Source of the DNA: Heteroscillospira sp050943935
GTDB lineage: Bacteria; Bacillota; Clostridia; Oscillospirales; Oscillospiraceae
NCBI GenBank assembly: GCA_050943935.1
Contig: JBMNQC010000021.1
Location: forward strand, 1-17,922
Length of the DNA stretch: 17,922 nucleotides
Reading direction: 5' to 3'
The stretch's first letter is position 1; each line of letters begins with the position of its first letter. Positions 6,614 to 13,397 of this stretch are shown one piece after another. The translations under genes and the position numbers were made by a program. The notes beneath the pieces were generated by a model that did not search any database, was not told where the DNA came from, and worked only from the letters and a program-made list of their open reading frames with translations.

Positions 6614-7588
6614 TTATCCGATTCTGGGGTGGTTTGGCCGGTTAACAGCCCAGAGAGGAGGCTCGTGCTTGAAAAGCACGTTTTCCACACATGCTACCGC
6701 GTCTACACCCAGACGGTGGTAGGCTTCGTGCGTAAAGGATGCTGTGTGGGGGGTGAGCAGGGTGTTTTCCAGGCCGAACAGCGGATTGTTTTCGCCTGGA
6801 TTTTCGTTGGCGTAGACATCCAGCGCCGCTGCGGCTATTTGTCCCTGCTTCAGCGCTTGTATCAGGGCCTGCTCGTCCACAATCTCGCCTCTGGCGCAGT
6901 TGATAAAATAGGCGCTTTTCTTCATCATGGCAAATTCTCTTGCGCCCACAATTCCTCTTGTGGAGCTGTTGAGGGGCAGATGCATTGAAATTACATCTGC
7001 GGTTTGAAATACAGATTCCCAGCTGGTGGAAAGCTCAACGCCGTCGGGAACTTTATCCGGCGGCAGGTAGGGGTCATATGCCAAAACTTTCATATCCAGA
7101 CCGTAGAAGCATTTTTTAGCGACCAGCGAACCGATGCGGCCCATGCCGATCAGGCCTATTGTCTTTCCCTGCAGATCCGTTCCGGTAAGCTGATTGCGGA
7201 CCGAAAAGTTTCCGCAGCGAAGCTCTCTGTCGGCCACACGGAAGTTTTTTGCCAGAGCCAGGAGCATGCCGACTGTGTGCTCCGCAACGGAAACCAGGTT
7301 TGAGAAGGGGGTATTTGAAACCCAGATTCCTTCCCGGGCGGCGGCGTCAAGGTCAATGTTGTCAACGCCGACACCGTAGCGGGCGATTATTTTAAGATTC
7401 CTTGCGGCTTTTATAACCGCTTCGGTATAGGGTGCGGTGCGGGCGATTACAGCGTCGGCGCCCTCTATGGCGGAGATAAGCTCTTGCTCGCTGCAGCCGC
7501 AGCTTGTGACTACCTGGCAGCCTAAGTCATATAGCCGCTGTATGCTTGAATCCGGCACATATTGGGGTATTAAAATCTTGTAGCTCAT
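6614..7588 (-). CDS. D-isomer-specific 2-hydroxyacid dehydrogenase (NAD-dependent, SerA/SlcC-like)
   Basis: The 324-residue protein has the two-domain layout of the family: an NAD-binding GLIGMGRIGS motif (145-154; G148, G150, G153), an acidic residue (D172) after the second strand favouring NAD, and the catalytic triad R233 (NCARGE), E262 (NENP) and H281 (TPHTAS). Such enzymes interconvert D-2-hydroxyacids and 2-oxoacids; phosphoglycerate dehydrogenase and (S)-sulfolactate dehydrogenase SlcC belong here. There is no C-terminal ACT domain, so serine-pathway regulation is unlikely. I start at ATG 7588: AAAGGAG is 11 bases before it and the UxaA-large stop is 16 bases upstream; an in-frame start at 7681 would overlap that gene. 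It is the last gene of the sigma-54-controlled operon. The substrate is inferred from context only. Confidence 0.9.
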   Translation of the reverse strand: MSYKILIPQYVPDSSIQRLYDLGCQVVTSCGCSEQELISAIEGADAVIARTAPYTEAVIKAARNLKIIARYGVGVDNIDLDAAAREGIWVSNTPFSNLVSVAEHTVGMLLALAKNFRVADRELRCGNFSVRNQLTGTDLQGKTIGLIGMGRIGSLVAKKCFYGLDMKVLAYDPYLPPDKVPDGVELSTSWESVFQTADVISMHLPLNSSTRGIVGAREFAMMKKSAYFINCARGEIVDEQALIQALKQGQIAAAALDVYANENPGENNPLFGLENTLLTPHTASFTHEAYHRLGVDAVACVENVLFKHEPPLWAVNRPNHPRIG

Positions 7589-7604
7589 TTGCTTTGAAGC
7601 TCCT

Positions 7605-8846
7605 TTATAAATTCCGGCATCTTGGTGCGCAGTCGCCGATGTCCTGATACTTATAGGGAATAAGATATTCCTTGTGTCCATGCAGCTCCGCTCTTGTGCG
7701 CTCGCCGCGGCAGCAGCCTATAACAGCGCGCATGAGTTCGCAGCCCATAACCTCGGGAGAGCGCCCCTCGGTTATGCAGAGACCGGCGTTGAAATCCAGA
7801 TCGTCGGATAGGGCGGCATAGGTGGAGCTGTTTCCGGTGACCTTGTAGGTAGGAGCCACAGGAGAGCCGATAACGCTGCCACGGCCGGTGATGAACAGAA
7901 TCAGATGGCAGCCGCAGCTTATAAGGTCAAGTATTCCCTCGCTGTCATTTGGATTGGTTTTACCAAAGCTGGTGTAAAATGGATCCGGCAGACTGTCCAG
8001 CAGCCAGAGCCCCTTGCTGTTTGGCGGGACAGATACTTTTGTCAGACCGCTTATTGGCCGGGTGCCGCTTTTTACAACTGCGCCCATGCTCTTTTCCTCT
8101 ATAGTGGACAGGCCGCCCATGAAATTGCCGGGCGAAATGCCAAACTGATGTATGCTGTTGCAGTGATCTACCATTTTATCATAAGCCTTGCCTATGCGCG
8201 CAGCCAGTTCCGGATTTGCGGCTCTGGCAGTAAGATAGCCTCGCAGGCCTACTGCCTCCATAATTTCTTCGAAAACAGCGGTGCCGCCCAAGTCTACAAG
8301 GCAGTCGAACATTTGACCGACTACAGCGTTTCCGGCCAGACCGGAGGTGAAATCCGAGCCGCCGCACTCTGCGCCTATGCTCAGGTCGGCCACGCCCATT
8401 TCGTATCTGGGGGTACTTTTCAGCTGGCGCAGCATGGTCAGAACCAGCTGCTTGCCAAGCTCTATGGAGCTTCGTGTGCCGCCGGATTTTTGTATAAGTA
8501 TGCTGTAGGCGCTTTTGCCCTCGTCAAGCGCAATGTCGCGGAGACGCTCTGCCTGCACATATTCGCAGCCCAGACCTACAGCAAGGACGGCGCCGACGTT
8601 CGGATGGCGTATCATGGCTATGAGCATGCGCACGGCGTATTCATTGTCACAGCAGCCGTAGAAGCCGAGTACATCCACATCGTCCATGTTCAGTTCGTCT
8701 GCAATTTTTCTGGCCACATGAGAAGCACATTCCACAGTATAAATGATTAATACCTTGTTTCGTATGCCCATAAGGCCGCCTTTTCTCATATAGCCCAGCC
8801 AACGTGCGCGGGAGAGCTCGGCTTTGATTTCGGAAATATTACTCAT
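7605..8846 (-). CDS. UxaA-family dehydratase/lyase, large (catalytic) subunit
   Basis: The 413-residue protein matches the C-terminal domain of altronate/galactarate dehydratases and the SuyB subunit of sulfolactate sulfo-lyase. Landmarks are HPNVGAVLAVGLGCE (81-95), ECGGSDFTSGLAGN (160-173), CGCHLILFITGRGSVIGSPV (311-330) and 'KVTGNSSTYAAL'. The cysteines at 94, 161, 311 and 313 probably bind metal (family inference). Members eliminate water, or sulfite, from hydroxy-acids. The ATG at 8846 lies inside the end of the small-subunit gene (8-base overlap ATGAGTAA), which suggests translational coupling and equal amounts; no strong separate ribosome site is present, and an in-frame start at 8930 would sit wholly within the upstream gene. 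Altronate, galactarate and sulfolactate are all possible substrate types. Confidence 0.88.
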   Translation of the reverse strand: MSNISEIKAELSRARWLGYMRKGGLMGIRNKVLIIYTVECASHVARKIADELNMDDVDVLGFYGCCDNEYAVRMLIAMIRHPNVGAVLAVGLGCEYVQAERLRDIALDEGKSAYSILIQKSGGTRSSIELGKQLVLTMLRQLKSTPRYEMGVADLSIGAECGGSDFTSGLAGNAVVGQMFDCLVDLGGTAVFEEIMEAVGLRGYLTARAANPELAARIGKAYDKMVDHCNSIHQFGISPGNFMGGLSTIEEKSMGAVVKSGTRPISGLTKVSVPPNSKGLWLLDSLPDPFYTSFGKTNPNDSEGILDLISCGCHLILFITGRGSVIGSPVAPTYKVTGNSSTYAALSDDLDFNAGLCITEGRSPEVMGCELMRAVIGCCRGERTRAELHGHKEYLIPYKYQDIGDCAPRCRNL

Positions 8847-9177
8847 ATTTTGTGTCTGTGACCTTTCCTGTGCGGGGATCGATGGCAGCTGCGGAGCGCA
8901 TGTCATATAAGCTGGAGATGTTATGCACATGCACCCACTCCCCGGCGCGAATGCAGGAGGCTGCTACACCAATCACGGCACCGTATTTGATGATATCCGC
9001 ACCCTTGGGAATATCGCATAGTGCGGCTTTATGCCCTTTTTCCAAAGCTGTAAACAGCGTAAGCTCATGTATGTCCGCGTCTCCCAACACAGATACCGTG
9101 CCTGGAGATATCGTATCAAGAGCCGTAGCTACATTATCGCGCTTTGAGACTACATAAACTCGGCCGGCTTTTGGCAA
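8839..9177 (-). CDS. UxaA-family small subunit, SAF domain (SuyA-like)
   Basis: This 112-residue protein is a stand-alone SAF domain. It has 'DNVATAL' near the start, EKGHKAALCDIPKG (46-59), DIIKYGAVIGVA (61-72) and the closing RAGEWVHVHNI (77-87). In one-chain altronate dehydratases this is the N-terminal domain; in SuyAB and in many Firmicutes it is a separate subunit, as here. It starts at TTG 9177: AAGGAG lies 9 bases before it and overlaps the TctA stop codon, which couples the two genes. It overlaps the large-subunit gene by 8 bases. It is expected to form a complex with the large subunit in the cytoplasm. Confidence 0.88.
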   Translation of the reverse strand: MPKAGRVYVVSKRDNVATALDTISPGTVSVLGDADIHELTLFTALEKGHKAALCDIPKGADIIKYGAVIGVAASCIRAGEWVHVHNISSLYDMRSAAAIDPRTGKVTDTKYE

Positions 9178-9190
9178 ACGAATCAGCTCC

Positions 9191-10702
9191 TTAAACGGAT
9201 TTTTTCCTTTTGGAGTAATAGCCGTGCAGCTCGCGGTACGCGGTGAATACTATTACGCCAATGGAGAGGATGATAAAGGCACAGGAGATGGGCTTGGTGA
9301 TAAATGGGGACCAGTCTCCCTTGGAGAGCATAAGTCCGCGGCGCAGATATGTTTCGGCGGTGCGGCCAAGGATAAAGCCCAGAATAAAAGGCGCTGTGGG
9401 GATTTTAAAGCAGGTGAACATATAGCCGACAACGCCGAATAACAGCACGGCGCCGATATCGAAAACACGGCTGGAGTTTCCGTAGGCACCTACGGCGCAA
9501 AGCGTGAATACAACAGCCAGCATGATATGTTTGGGGATGGCCAGTACTTTTACAAAAAGCCGCAGGCCGTAGAATTCCACCAGTATCATTATGACAGAAG
9601 CAATAACCATGGCCGCAAAAATGGAGTATACCAGGTCGGCGTGCTTTTCAAACAGCAGGGGACCGGGAGTGAGCTCGTGCAGTGTAAAGCCGCCAAGCAG
9701 TATTGCGGTGCAGGCGTCACCGGGAATACCAAGGGTGAGCAGAGGTATCATGGCGCCGCCTATAGAGGCGTTGTTGGCACTCTCTGAGGCGACAACACCG
9801 TCAATTATTCCGGTGCCGAAGAGCTCTGGGGTCTTGGAACGGTTCTTGGCCACGACATAGGAGAGAATGTTGCTGGTGCCGCCTCCGATTCCGGGCAGTA
9901 TGCCGATTCCTATGCCTATAAGAGAGGAGCGGAAAAAGTTGGGCAGCTGTCCCCTGAATTCCTTCATGGAAAATCCAAAGCCCTTTACTCCGCGTGTGTT
10001 GGGCGGAGTGATGGTAAAGCCGTTGTCGAATTTTGCCTGTTGAGCGGCGTTGAGCAGCTCGGACACGGCAAACAGACCTATCAGGACAGGGAGAGTGGAA
10101 AAACCGCCCATAAGCGACTTTTGGCCGAAAGTAAAGCGGACGGTAGCATCTATCGGCGCTATTCCGACGGTGGAGAACATGAATCCCAGGACGCCGGAAA
10201 ACAGTCCCTTTATCATAGAGCCGCTGGCCAGAGTGGAAATCATGGTGAGGGAGAAGAAGGATACGGCGAAATATTCAAAAAATCCGAAGCTTGTGGCAAT
10301 CTTTGCTAGTGTAGGAGCTATAAATACCAGGGCGAGAATACTGAGAATAGTGCCCAGAAAAGAGAAAACAATACCGCTACCCAGAGCCTTCATTCCCTCG
10401 CCCTTCTGTACCATAGGGTGGCCGTCCCAGCAGGTCGCCACGGACGAAGGGGTTCCGGGGATGCGGATAAGTATGGCGGTAATCAGGCCGCCGGAGACGG
10501 CGCCTATGTAAAGGCCCATCATAAGCGCAAAGGATGGGATGGCTTCCATGCCGTAGGTTATAGGCAGGAACAGCGCTATTGCCATTGTGGCGGACAAACC
10601 GGGCATAGAGCCGAAGATTATACCCACCACAACGCCGCCGAAAATAAGACCCATGCACAGCGGGTTGCACAGCTTCGCCAGTCCTAGAATAAACAGTTCC
10701 AT
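9191..10702 (-). CDS. tctA: Tripartite tricarboxylate transporter, large membrane subunit TctA
   Basis: The 503-residue, highly hydrophobic protein has the usual TctA length. It shows the N-terminal signature GIIFGSMPGLSATMAIALFLP split by glycines and prolines, then 'GGLITAILIRIPGTPSSVAT', an internal counterpart 'GIGIGILPGIGGGTSNILSY' and 'LLTLGIPGD'. These two duplicated glycine/proline regions mark the family. About ten to twelve membrane spans are expected. TctA forms the ion-driven channel for a carboxylate delivered by TctC. AAAGGAG lies 7 bases before the ATG. It follows tctB by 19 bases and precedes the UxaA small subunit by 13 bases, so transporter and enzyme are in one transcript. 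The substrate is unknown; the family takes citrate, tartrate, terephthalate, sulfolactate and other small acids. Confidence 0.95.
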   Translation of the reverse strand: MELFILGLAKLCNPLCMGLIFGGVVVGIIFGSMPGLSATMAIALFLPITYGMEAIPSFALMMGLYIGAVSGGLITAILIRIPGTPSSVATCWDGHPMVQKGEGMKALGSGIVFSFLGTILSILALVFIAPTLAKIATSFGFFEYFAVSFFSLTMISTLASGSMIKGLFSGVLGFMFSTVGIAPIDATVRFTFGQKSLMGGFSTLPVLIGLFAVSELLNAAQQAKFDNGFTITPPNTRGVKGFGFSMKEFRGQLPNFFRSSLIGIGIGILPGIGGGTSNILSYVVAKNRSKTPELFGTGIIDGVVASESANNASIGGAMIPLLTLGIPGDACTAILLGGFTLHELTPGPLLFEKHADLVYSIFAAMVIASVIMILVEFYGLRLFVKVLAIPKHIMLAVVFTLCAVGAYGNSSRVFDIGAVLLFGVVGYMFTCFKIPTAPFILGFILGRTAETYLRRGLMLSKGDWSPFITKPISCAFIILSIGVIVFTAYRELHGYYSKRKKSV

Positions 10703-10721
10703 TCTTATGCTCCTTTCCTGA

Positions 10722-11195
10722 TTAGAACTTTACTATTCCGGCGGGGAGCATAAGCCCCAGACCATAACGGAACGAAAAATAAATAAATACCGTAGATACA
10801 ACTGCAACAATGACAAAAACGCCATATTTTCGCTTCTGCTTGGGGCAGAGCAGAACTTGCAGCACGAAGCAAAGAATAGTGGTGGTAATTAAAAAGCCAA
10901 CGCTTTTCAGAGTGGCTACATAGACGGCCAGAGAAACAAAGAGCAAAAATACAGAGAGATTATCCTTTTGCTCTCCCTGATGTTCCTCGGGGACATAGGC
11001 CTTGGCTTTATTCCAGCCTACCCGCATCTGAGCCAGCCCCAGAATGAGGCAGAGCGCTGCAAGGCCGTAGGGAATATACTGCGGACCGATTGCGGTGACG
11101 ACGCGAACCTTAATATGCGTGGCGGCGTAGCCGTAGACGAGGGCAAGCAGCGTTATGCCGATACCCAACATAAACTCTTTGTATTTGGCAACCAT
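10722..11195 (-). CDS. tctB: Tripartite tricarboxylate transporter, small membrane subunit TctB
   Basis: The 157-residue protein has four hydrophobic segments, near residues 8-25, 37-55, 80-98 and 100-150 (the last stretch probably two spans), around a charged loop (about 60-78). Length and pattern match TctB (DUF1468), the small partner of TctA. It contains no catalytic motif. It lies between tctC and tctA as is usual for tctCBA operons. The gap to tctC is about 100 bases and contains a strong hairpin, which may set the ratio of binding protein to membrane subunits. Confidence 0.9.
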   Translation of the reverse strand: MVAKYKEFMLGIGITLLALVYGYAATHIKVRVVTAIGPQYIPYGLAALCLILGLAQMRVGWNKAKAYVPEEHQGEQKDNLSVFLLFVSLAVYVATLKSVGFLITTTILCFVLQVLLCPKQKRKYGVFVIVAVVSTVFIYFSFRYGLGLMLPAGIVKF

Positions 11196-11227
11196 AAATG
11201 TCCAGCCTTTCTGAGCAATTGAGCGCA

Positions 11228-11254
11228 GGCGGCATAGCGCGAAGCTATGCCGCC
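11228..11254 (-). other. Strong intercistronic hairpin between tctC and tctB
   Basis: GGCGGCATAGC (11228-11238) pairs perfectly with GCTATGCCGCC (11244-11254) around a 5-base loop. No T-run follows on the minus strand, so it is not a full terminator. Such hairpins commonly protect the upstream binding-protein mRNA from 3' decay or cause partial termination, which would make TctC more abundant than TctB and TctA. Confidence 0.7.
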
Positions 11255-11299
11255 CTGTGCTGTTTATACTATATAGTTTTCGAATTTACTGTGCGCTGC

Positions 11300-12316
11300 T
11301 TAATCCAGCAGAGCGCTGTAGGTATCCATGATATCTTTCATGTAGTCGTAGGTGCCCTGTACATCCAGGACGGGGGCGCTGGCGTTGAGTGCTTCGATTT
11401 CAGCAATATAGTCGGGGTTCTGAGCTACACGCTGAGCGGCTGCGTTGAATTCCTCAACCAGCTCGGGGTCGGTTCCCTCGGGGAAAGCATAGAAGAAGAA
11501 CTTAACTACCTGGATATCAAATCCCAGCTCCTTGGCGGTGGGGACATCGGGGCAGGCGGGGTGACGCTCTTCGGCAAGCAGGCAAAGGGGCTTAACATCG
11601 CCGTTGGCTACATAGTCTTTCATGGTTGCCCAGTTGGCTCCCATAATATCTACGTCGCCGGCCAGCATGGCGGCTATCTTTTCGGAGGTCGTGCCGGCAT
11701 CCACAATGTCCAGGGTGACGTCGCCTGCGTTCTGAATCATAAGCAGCTGGAAGTGAGTGAAGGAGCCAACCTCGGTGGCAACGTTGACTGCGCCGCCGCC
11801 CTTTACATAGTCAACCATCTCCTTCAGATCGTTGAAGGGCATATCAGCTCTGGCGAAGAAAATCTGGGTAGCGTCGGTGACGGCAACGGCAGCCATGCAC
11901 ATATTGTCAAGATTCAGGTCGCTGAGGCCCATGAGATTGTTTATGAGATAGCCGTTGTGGAACACCAGAGCGCGGCTGCCGTCGTTAGCGGAGGAGGCTA
12001 CCTCGTTGGTGGCCAGAGTTCCGCCGCCGCCCGCCATATTGACGGTAGGCATTGTCACGCCCAGCTCAGCTTCCATATAGCGCTGGAAAATGCGGCCGTA
12101 CACGTCAGTTTCACCGCCGGCGGCTGCGGGGTTCACAACTTCGATAGAACTGGTGGGCCACTTGAAAGCTTCGGGGGCTGAGGATTCGGGAGCGGAGCTG
12201 GTGGGAGCCTGAGACTCGGGGGCGGTGGACTCGGGGGCTTTCTCATTTCCGGAGCATCCGGCCAAAAGACCCATGACCATTATTGCGGCGAGCAGGATAG
12301 CTAATGCTTTTTTCAT
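11300..12316 (-). CDS. tctC: Tripartite tricarboxylate transporter substrate-binding lipoprotein TctC
   Basis: The 338-residue protein begins with a lipoprotein signal peptide (MKKALAILLAAIMVMG) ending in the lipobox LLAGC, with C21 as the lipidated residue. A Ser/Pro/Glu-rich linker of near-repeats ('APES', 'APTS') spans residues about 25-50 and tethers the binding domain to the membrane. The rest matches the Bug/TctC fold: 'SIEVVNPAAAGGETDVYGRI', 'VNMAGGGGTLATNEVA', 'MLAGDVDIMGANWATMKDYV' and 'ERHPACPDVPTAKELGFDI'. These proteins grip small carboxylates through two loops. I start at ATG 12316, with AGGAGG 7 bases before it; the frame extends 13 residues further upstream but without a signal-like start. 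It is the second gene of the operon, after the PIG-L-type gene. Confidence 0.95.
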   Translation of the reverse strand: MKKALAILLAAIMVMGLLAGCSGNEKAPESTAPESQAPTSSAPESSAPEAFKWPTSSIEVVNPAAAGGETDVYGRIFQRYMEAELGVTMPTVNMAGGGGTLATNEVASSANDGSRALVFHNGYLINNLMGLSDLNLDNMCMAAVAVTDATQIFFARADMPFNDLKEMVDYVKGGGAVNVATEVGSFTHFQLLMIQNAGDVTLDIVDAGTTSEKIAAMLAGDVDIMGANWATMKDYVANGDVKPLCLLAEERHPACPDVPTAKELGFDIQVVKFFFYAFPEGTDPELVEEFNAAAQRVAQNPDYIAEIEALNASAPVLDVQGTYDYMKDIMDTYSALLD

Positions 12317-12340
12317 TTTTCTTCCTCCTAATATTATTCC

Positions 12341-12356
12341 GGTGCAATTGAGCACC
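12341..12356 (-). other. Small hairpin in the gap between the PIG-L-type gene and tctC
   Basis: GGTGC (12341-12345) and GCACC (12352-12356) form a short stem with a 6-base loop in the 77-base gap 12317-12393; a wider GGATAT/ATATCC pair (12359-12364 and 12380-12385) lies next to it. There is no T-run. It could be an mRNA processing or stability element; the evidence is weak. Confidence 0.3.
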
Positions 12357-12393
12357 TCGGATATATGAAGCCTGACGGCATATCCTTCAAAGT

Positions 12394-13140
12394 TCAGTCA
12401 ATCTGGGACAGCGGCAGAGATTTACCCACATAGGGGGTGAAGCGCTTAAAGCCTTCGGCATATTGGATGTCCATTTTTGACCAGATTTTTGCCTGAAAGG
12501 CCCGATGCTTTGCAAAATGAATATAAAATCCGCCAAGCTGAGGCTGACACTCAAATTTTGCGATGGCCGCCATTTTCGTCTCGTATGTATCTCCGATGTC
12601 AACATAGAAATCTGGGGCGAAGCCGTTCAGCTCTGCTATGGGGACTGTGCTTTCAAAGAAATAAATGTTGGGATAGTGCTGCGCAGGCGTATTGGGGAAG
12701 GCGCCAAGCTGTGAGCCGCAGTTGGTAACGCGGATAACCAGCTCTGCTGTCTGTGAGTGGTCGGGGTTCGTGGGGTCGTTGAGCCAGTGGGTGAATATTA
12801 TCTCCGGACGTATTTCCAGGTAGCGCCGGGTGAGGTACCGCTGGGTTTCCTCCGAGCTTATAGTGAGAGGATAATCGCTCATACCAAGAAATTCTATGCT
12901 TTTTATGCCTAGTGCCTCGGCTGCGGCCCTGGATTCGCGCATGCGTACTGCACAGCAGTCCTCAACAGTTCCGTTTGGATTGTCCTTCCAGTAGCCGCCG
13001 GACTCTCCTCTGGCTCCGCATGTGAGACATATGACGTGAACAGCGTAGCCGTCTTGTACGTATTTTGCCAGAGTGCCTCCCGCACGGGTGCAGTAATCTG
13101 CGGCGTGAGCACTCACAACTAAAATGTCTTTTTTACCCAT
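12394..13140 (-). CDS. PIG-L/LmbE-fold zinc enzyme with altered active site (GalB-like?)
   Basis: The 248-residue protein has the LmbE/PIG-L pattern: 'DILVVSAHAADYCTRAGGTL' at residues 5-24, 'VICLTCGARGESGG' (36-49), 'PEIIFTHW' (112-119) and NPDHSQT (125-131). Canonical deacetylases have A-H-P-D-D-E. Here it reads A-H-A-A-D-Y: the metal ligands H12 and D15 and a downstream H128 remain, but the aspartate used as general base is alanine (A14). GalB, a 4-oxalomesaconate hydratase with this fold, is the non-deacetylase precedent I know, so a hydratase or other carboxylate reaction is plausible; that link is inference. It is the first gene after the sigma-54 promoter, so its product probably acts on the operon's substrate or an intermediate. 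The ribosome site AAGGAGGAAAAG lies directly before the ATG. Confidence 0.8.
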   Translation of the reverse strand: MGKKDILVVSAHAADYCTRAGGTLAKYVQDGYAVHVICLTCGARGESGGYWKDNPNGTVEDCCAVRMRESRAAAEALGIKSIEFLGMSDYPLTISSEETQRYLTRRYLEIRPEIIFTHWLNDPTNPDHSQTAELVIRVTNCGSQLGAFPNTPAQHYPNIYFFESTVPIAELNGFAPDFYVDIGDTYETKMAAIAKFECQPQLGGFYIHFAKHRAFQAKIWSKMDIQYAEGFKRFTPYVGKSLPLSQID

Positions 13141-13199
13141 CTTTTCCTCCTTGCCAGGCTGCGGTAATAAATGAGCCTGTCGGTTTGCCTGTATATAAA

Positions 13200-13216
13200 T
13201 GCAAAACGTGTGCCAA
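13200..13216 (-). promoter_or_regulatory. Sigma-54 (-24/-12) promoter of the catabolic operon
   Basis: On the minus strand TTGGCAC, five bases and TTGCA (13216-13200) match the sigma-54 consensus TGGCAC-N5-TTGCA exactly, with the invariant GG and GC at the required spacing. Transcription would start near 13190, leaving a leader of about 50 bases before the PIG-L-type gene. A sigma-54 activator gene lies immediately upstream on the same strand, which strongly supports the call. Confidence 0.93.
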
Positions 13217-13278
13217 AAAGTAGAAATATGAAAAATATTCTTCTTTTTGTAAGAAATATATAATGAGTACTAGTTTTG

Positions 13279-13296
13279 CTCGGCAGTTTGACCGAG
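13279..13296. promoter_or_regulatory. Candidate upstream activator site for the enhancer-binding protein
   Basis: CTCGG (13279-13283) and CCGAG (13292-13296) form a dyad with 8 bases between arms, centred about 74 bases upstream of the -24 element. Position and spacing suit an enhancer site for a Fis-type HTH, but the arms are short and there is one copy. The rest of 13217-13329 is A+T rich with no gene. Confidence 0.35.
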
Positions 13297-13329
13297 GTGA
13301 AGTGAGCTACCTGTTGAGTTGAGAAAATA

Positions 13330-13374
13330 GAAAAAATAAAATGCTGCGCACGTTGCAGAAACGTTGCGCAGCAT
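13330..13374 (-). terminator. Intrinsic terminator of the LysR / enhancer-binding protein unit
   Basis: ATGCTGCGCA (13341-13350) pairs with TGCGCAGCAT (13365-13374), extended inward by ACGTT/AACGT with a one-base bulge. On the minus strand it is followed by TTTATTTTTTC. It lies 23 bases after the activator's stop codon and insulates the sigma-54 promoter downstream. Confidence 0.88.
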
Positions 13375-13397
13375 TGACAACAATATTTTGAGACCTG

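Noticed and set aside
7905..8750. 281-codon plus-strand frame
   Set aside because: It is a mirror frame of the UxaA large subunit with Ala/Tyr-rich noise and no ribosome site.
11198..12181. 327-codon plus-strand frame
   Set aside because: It is antisense to tctC, rich in Gly, His and Val from mirrored codon bias, with no domain; tctC has a signal peptide and family motifs.
13341..13374. Long dyad upstream of the sigma-54 promoter as an activator-binding site
   Set aside because: It directly follows the activator's stop and runs into a T-rich tract on that strand, so it is better explained as a terminator.
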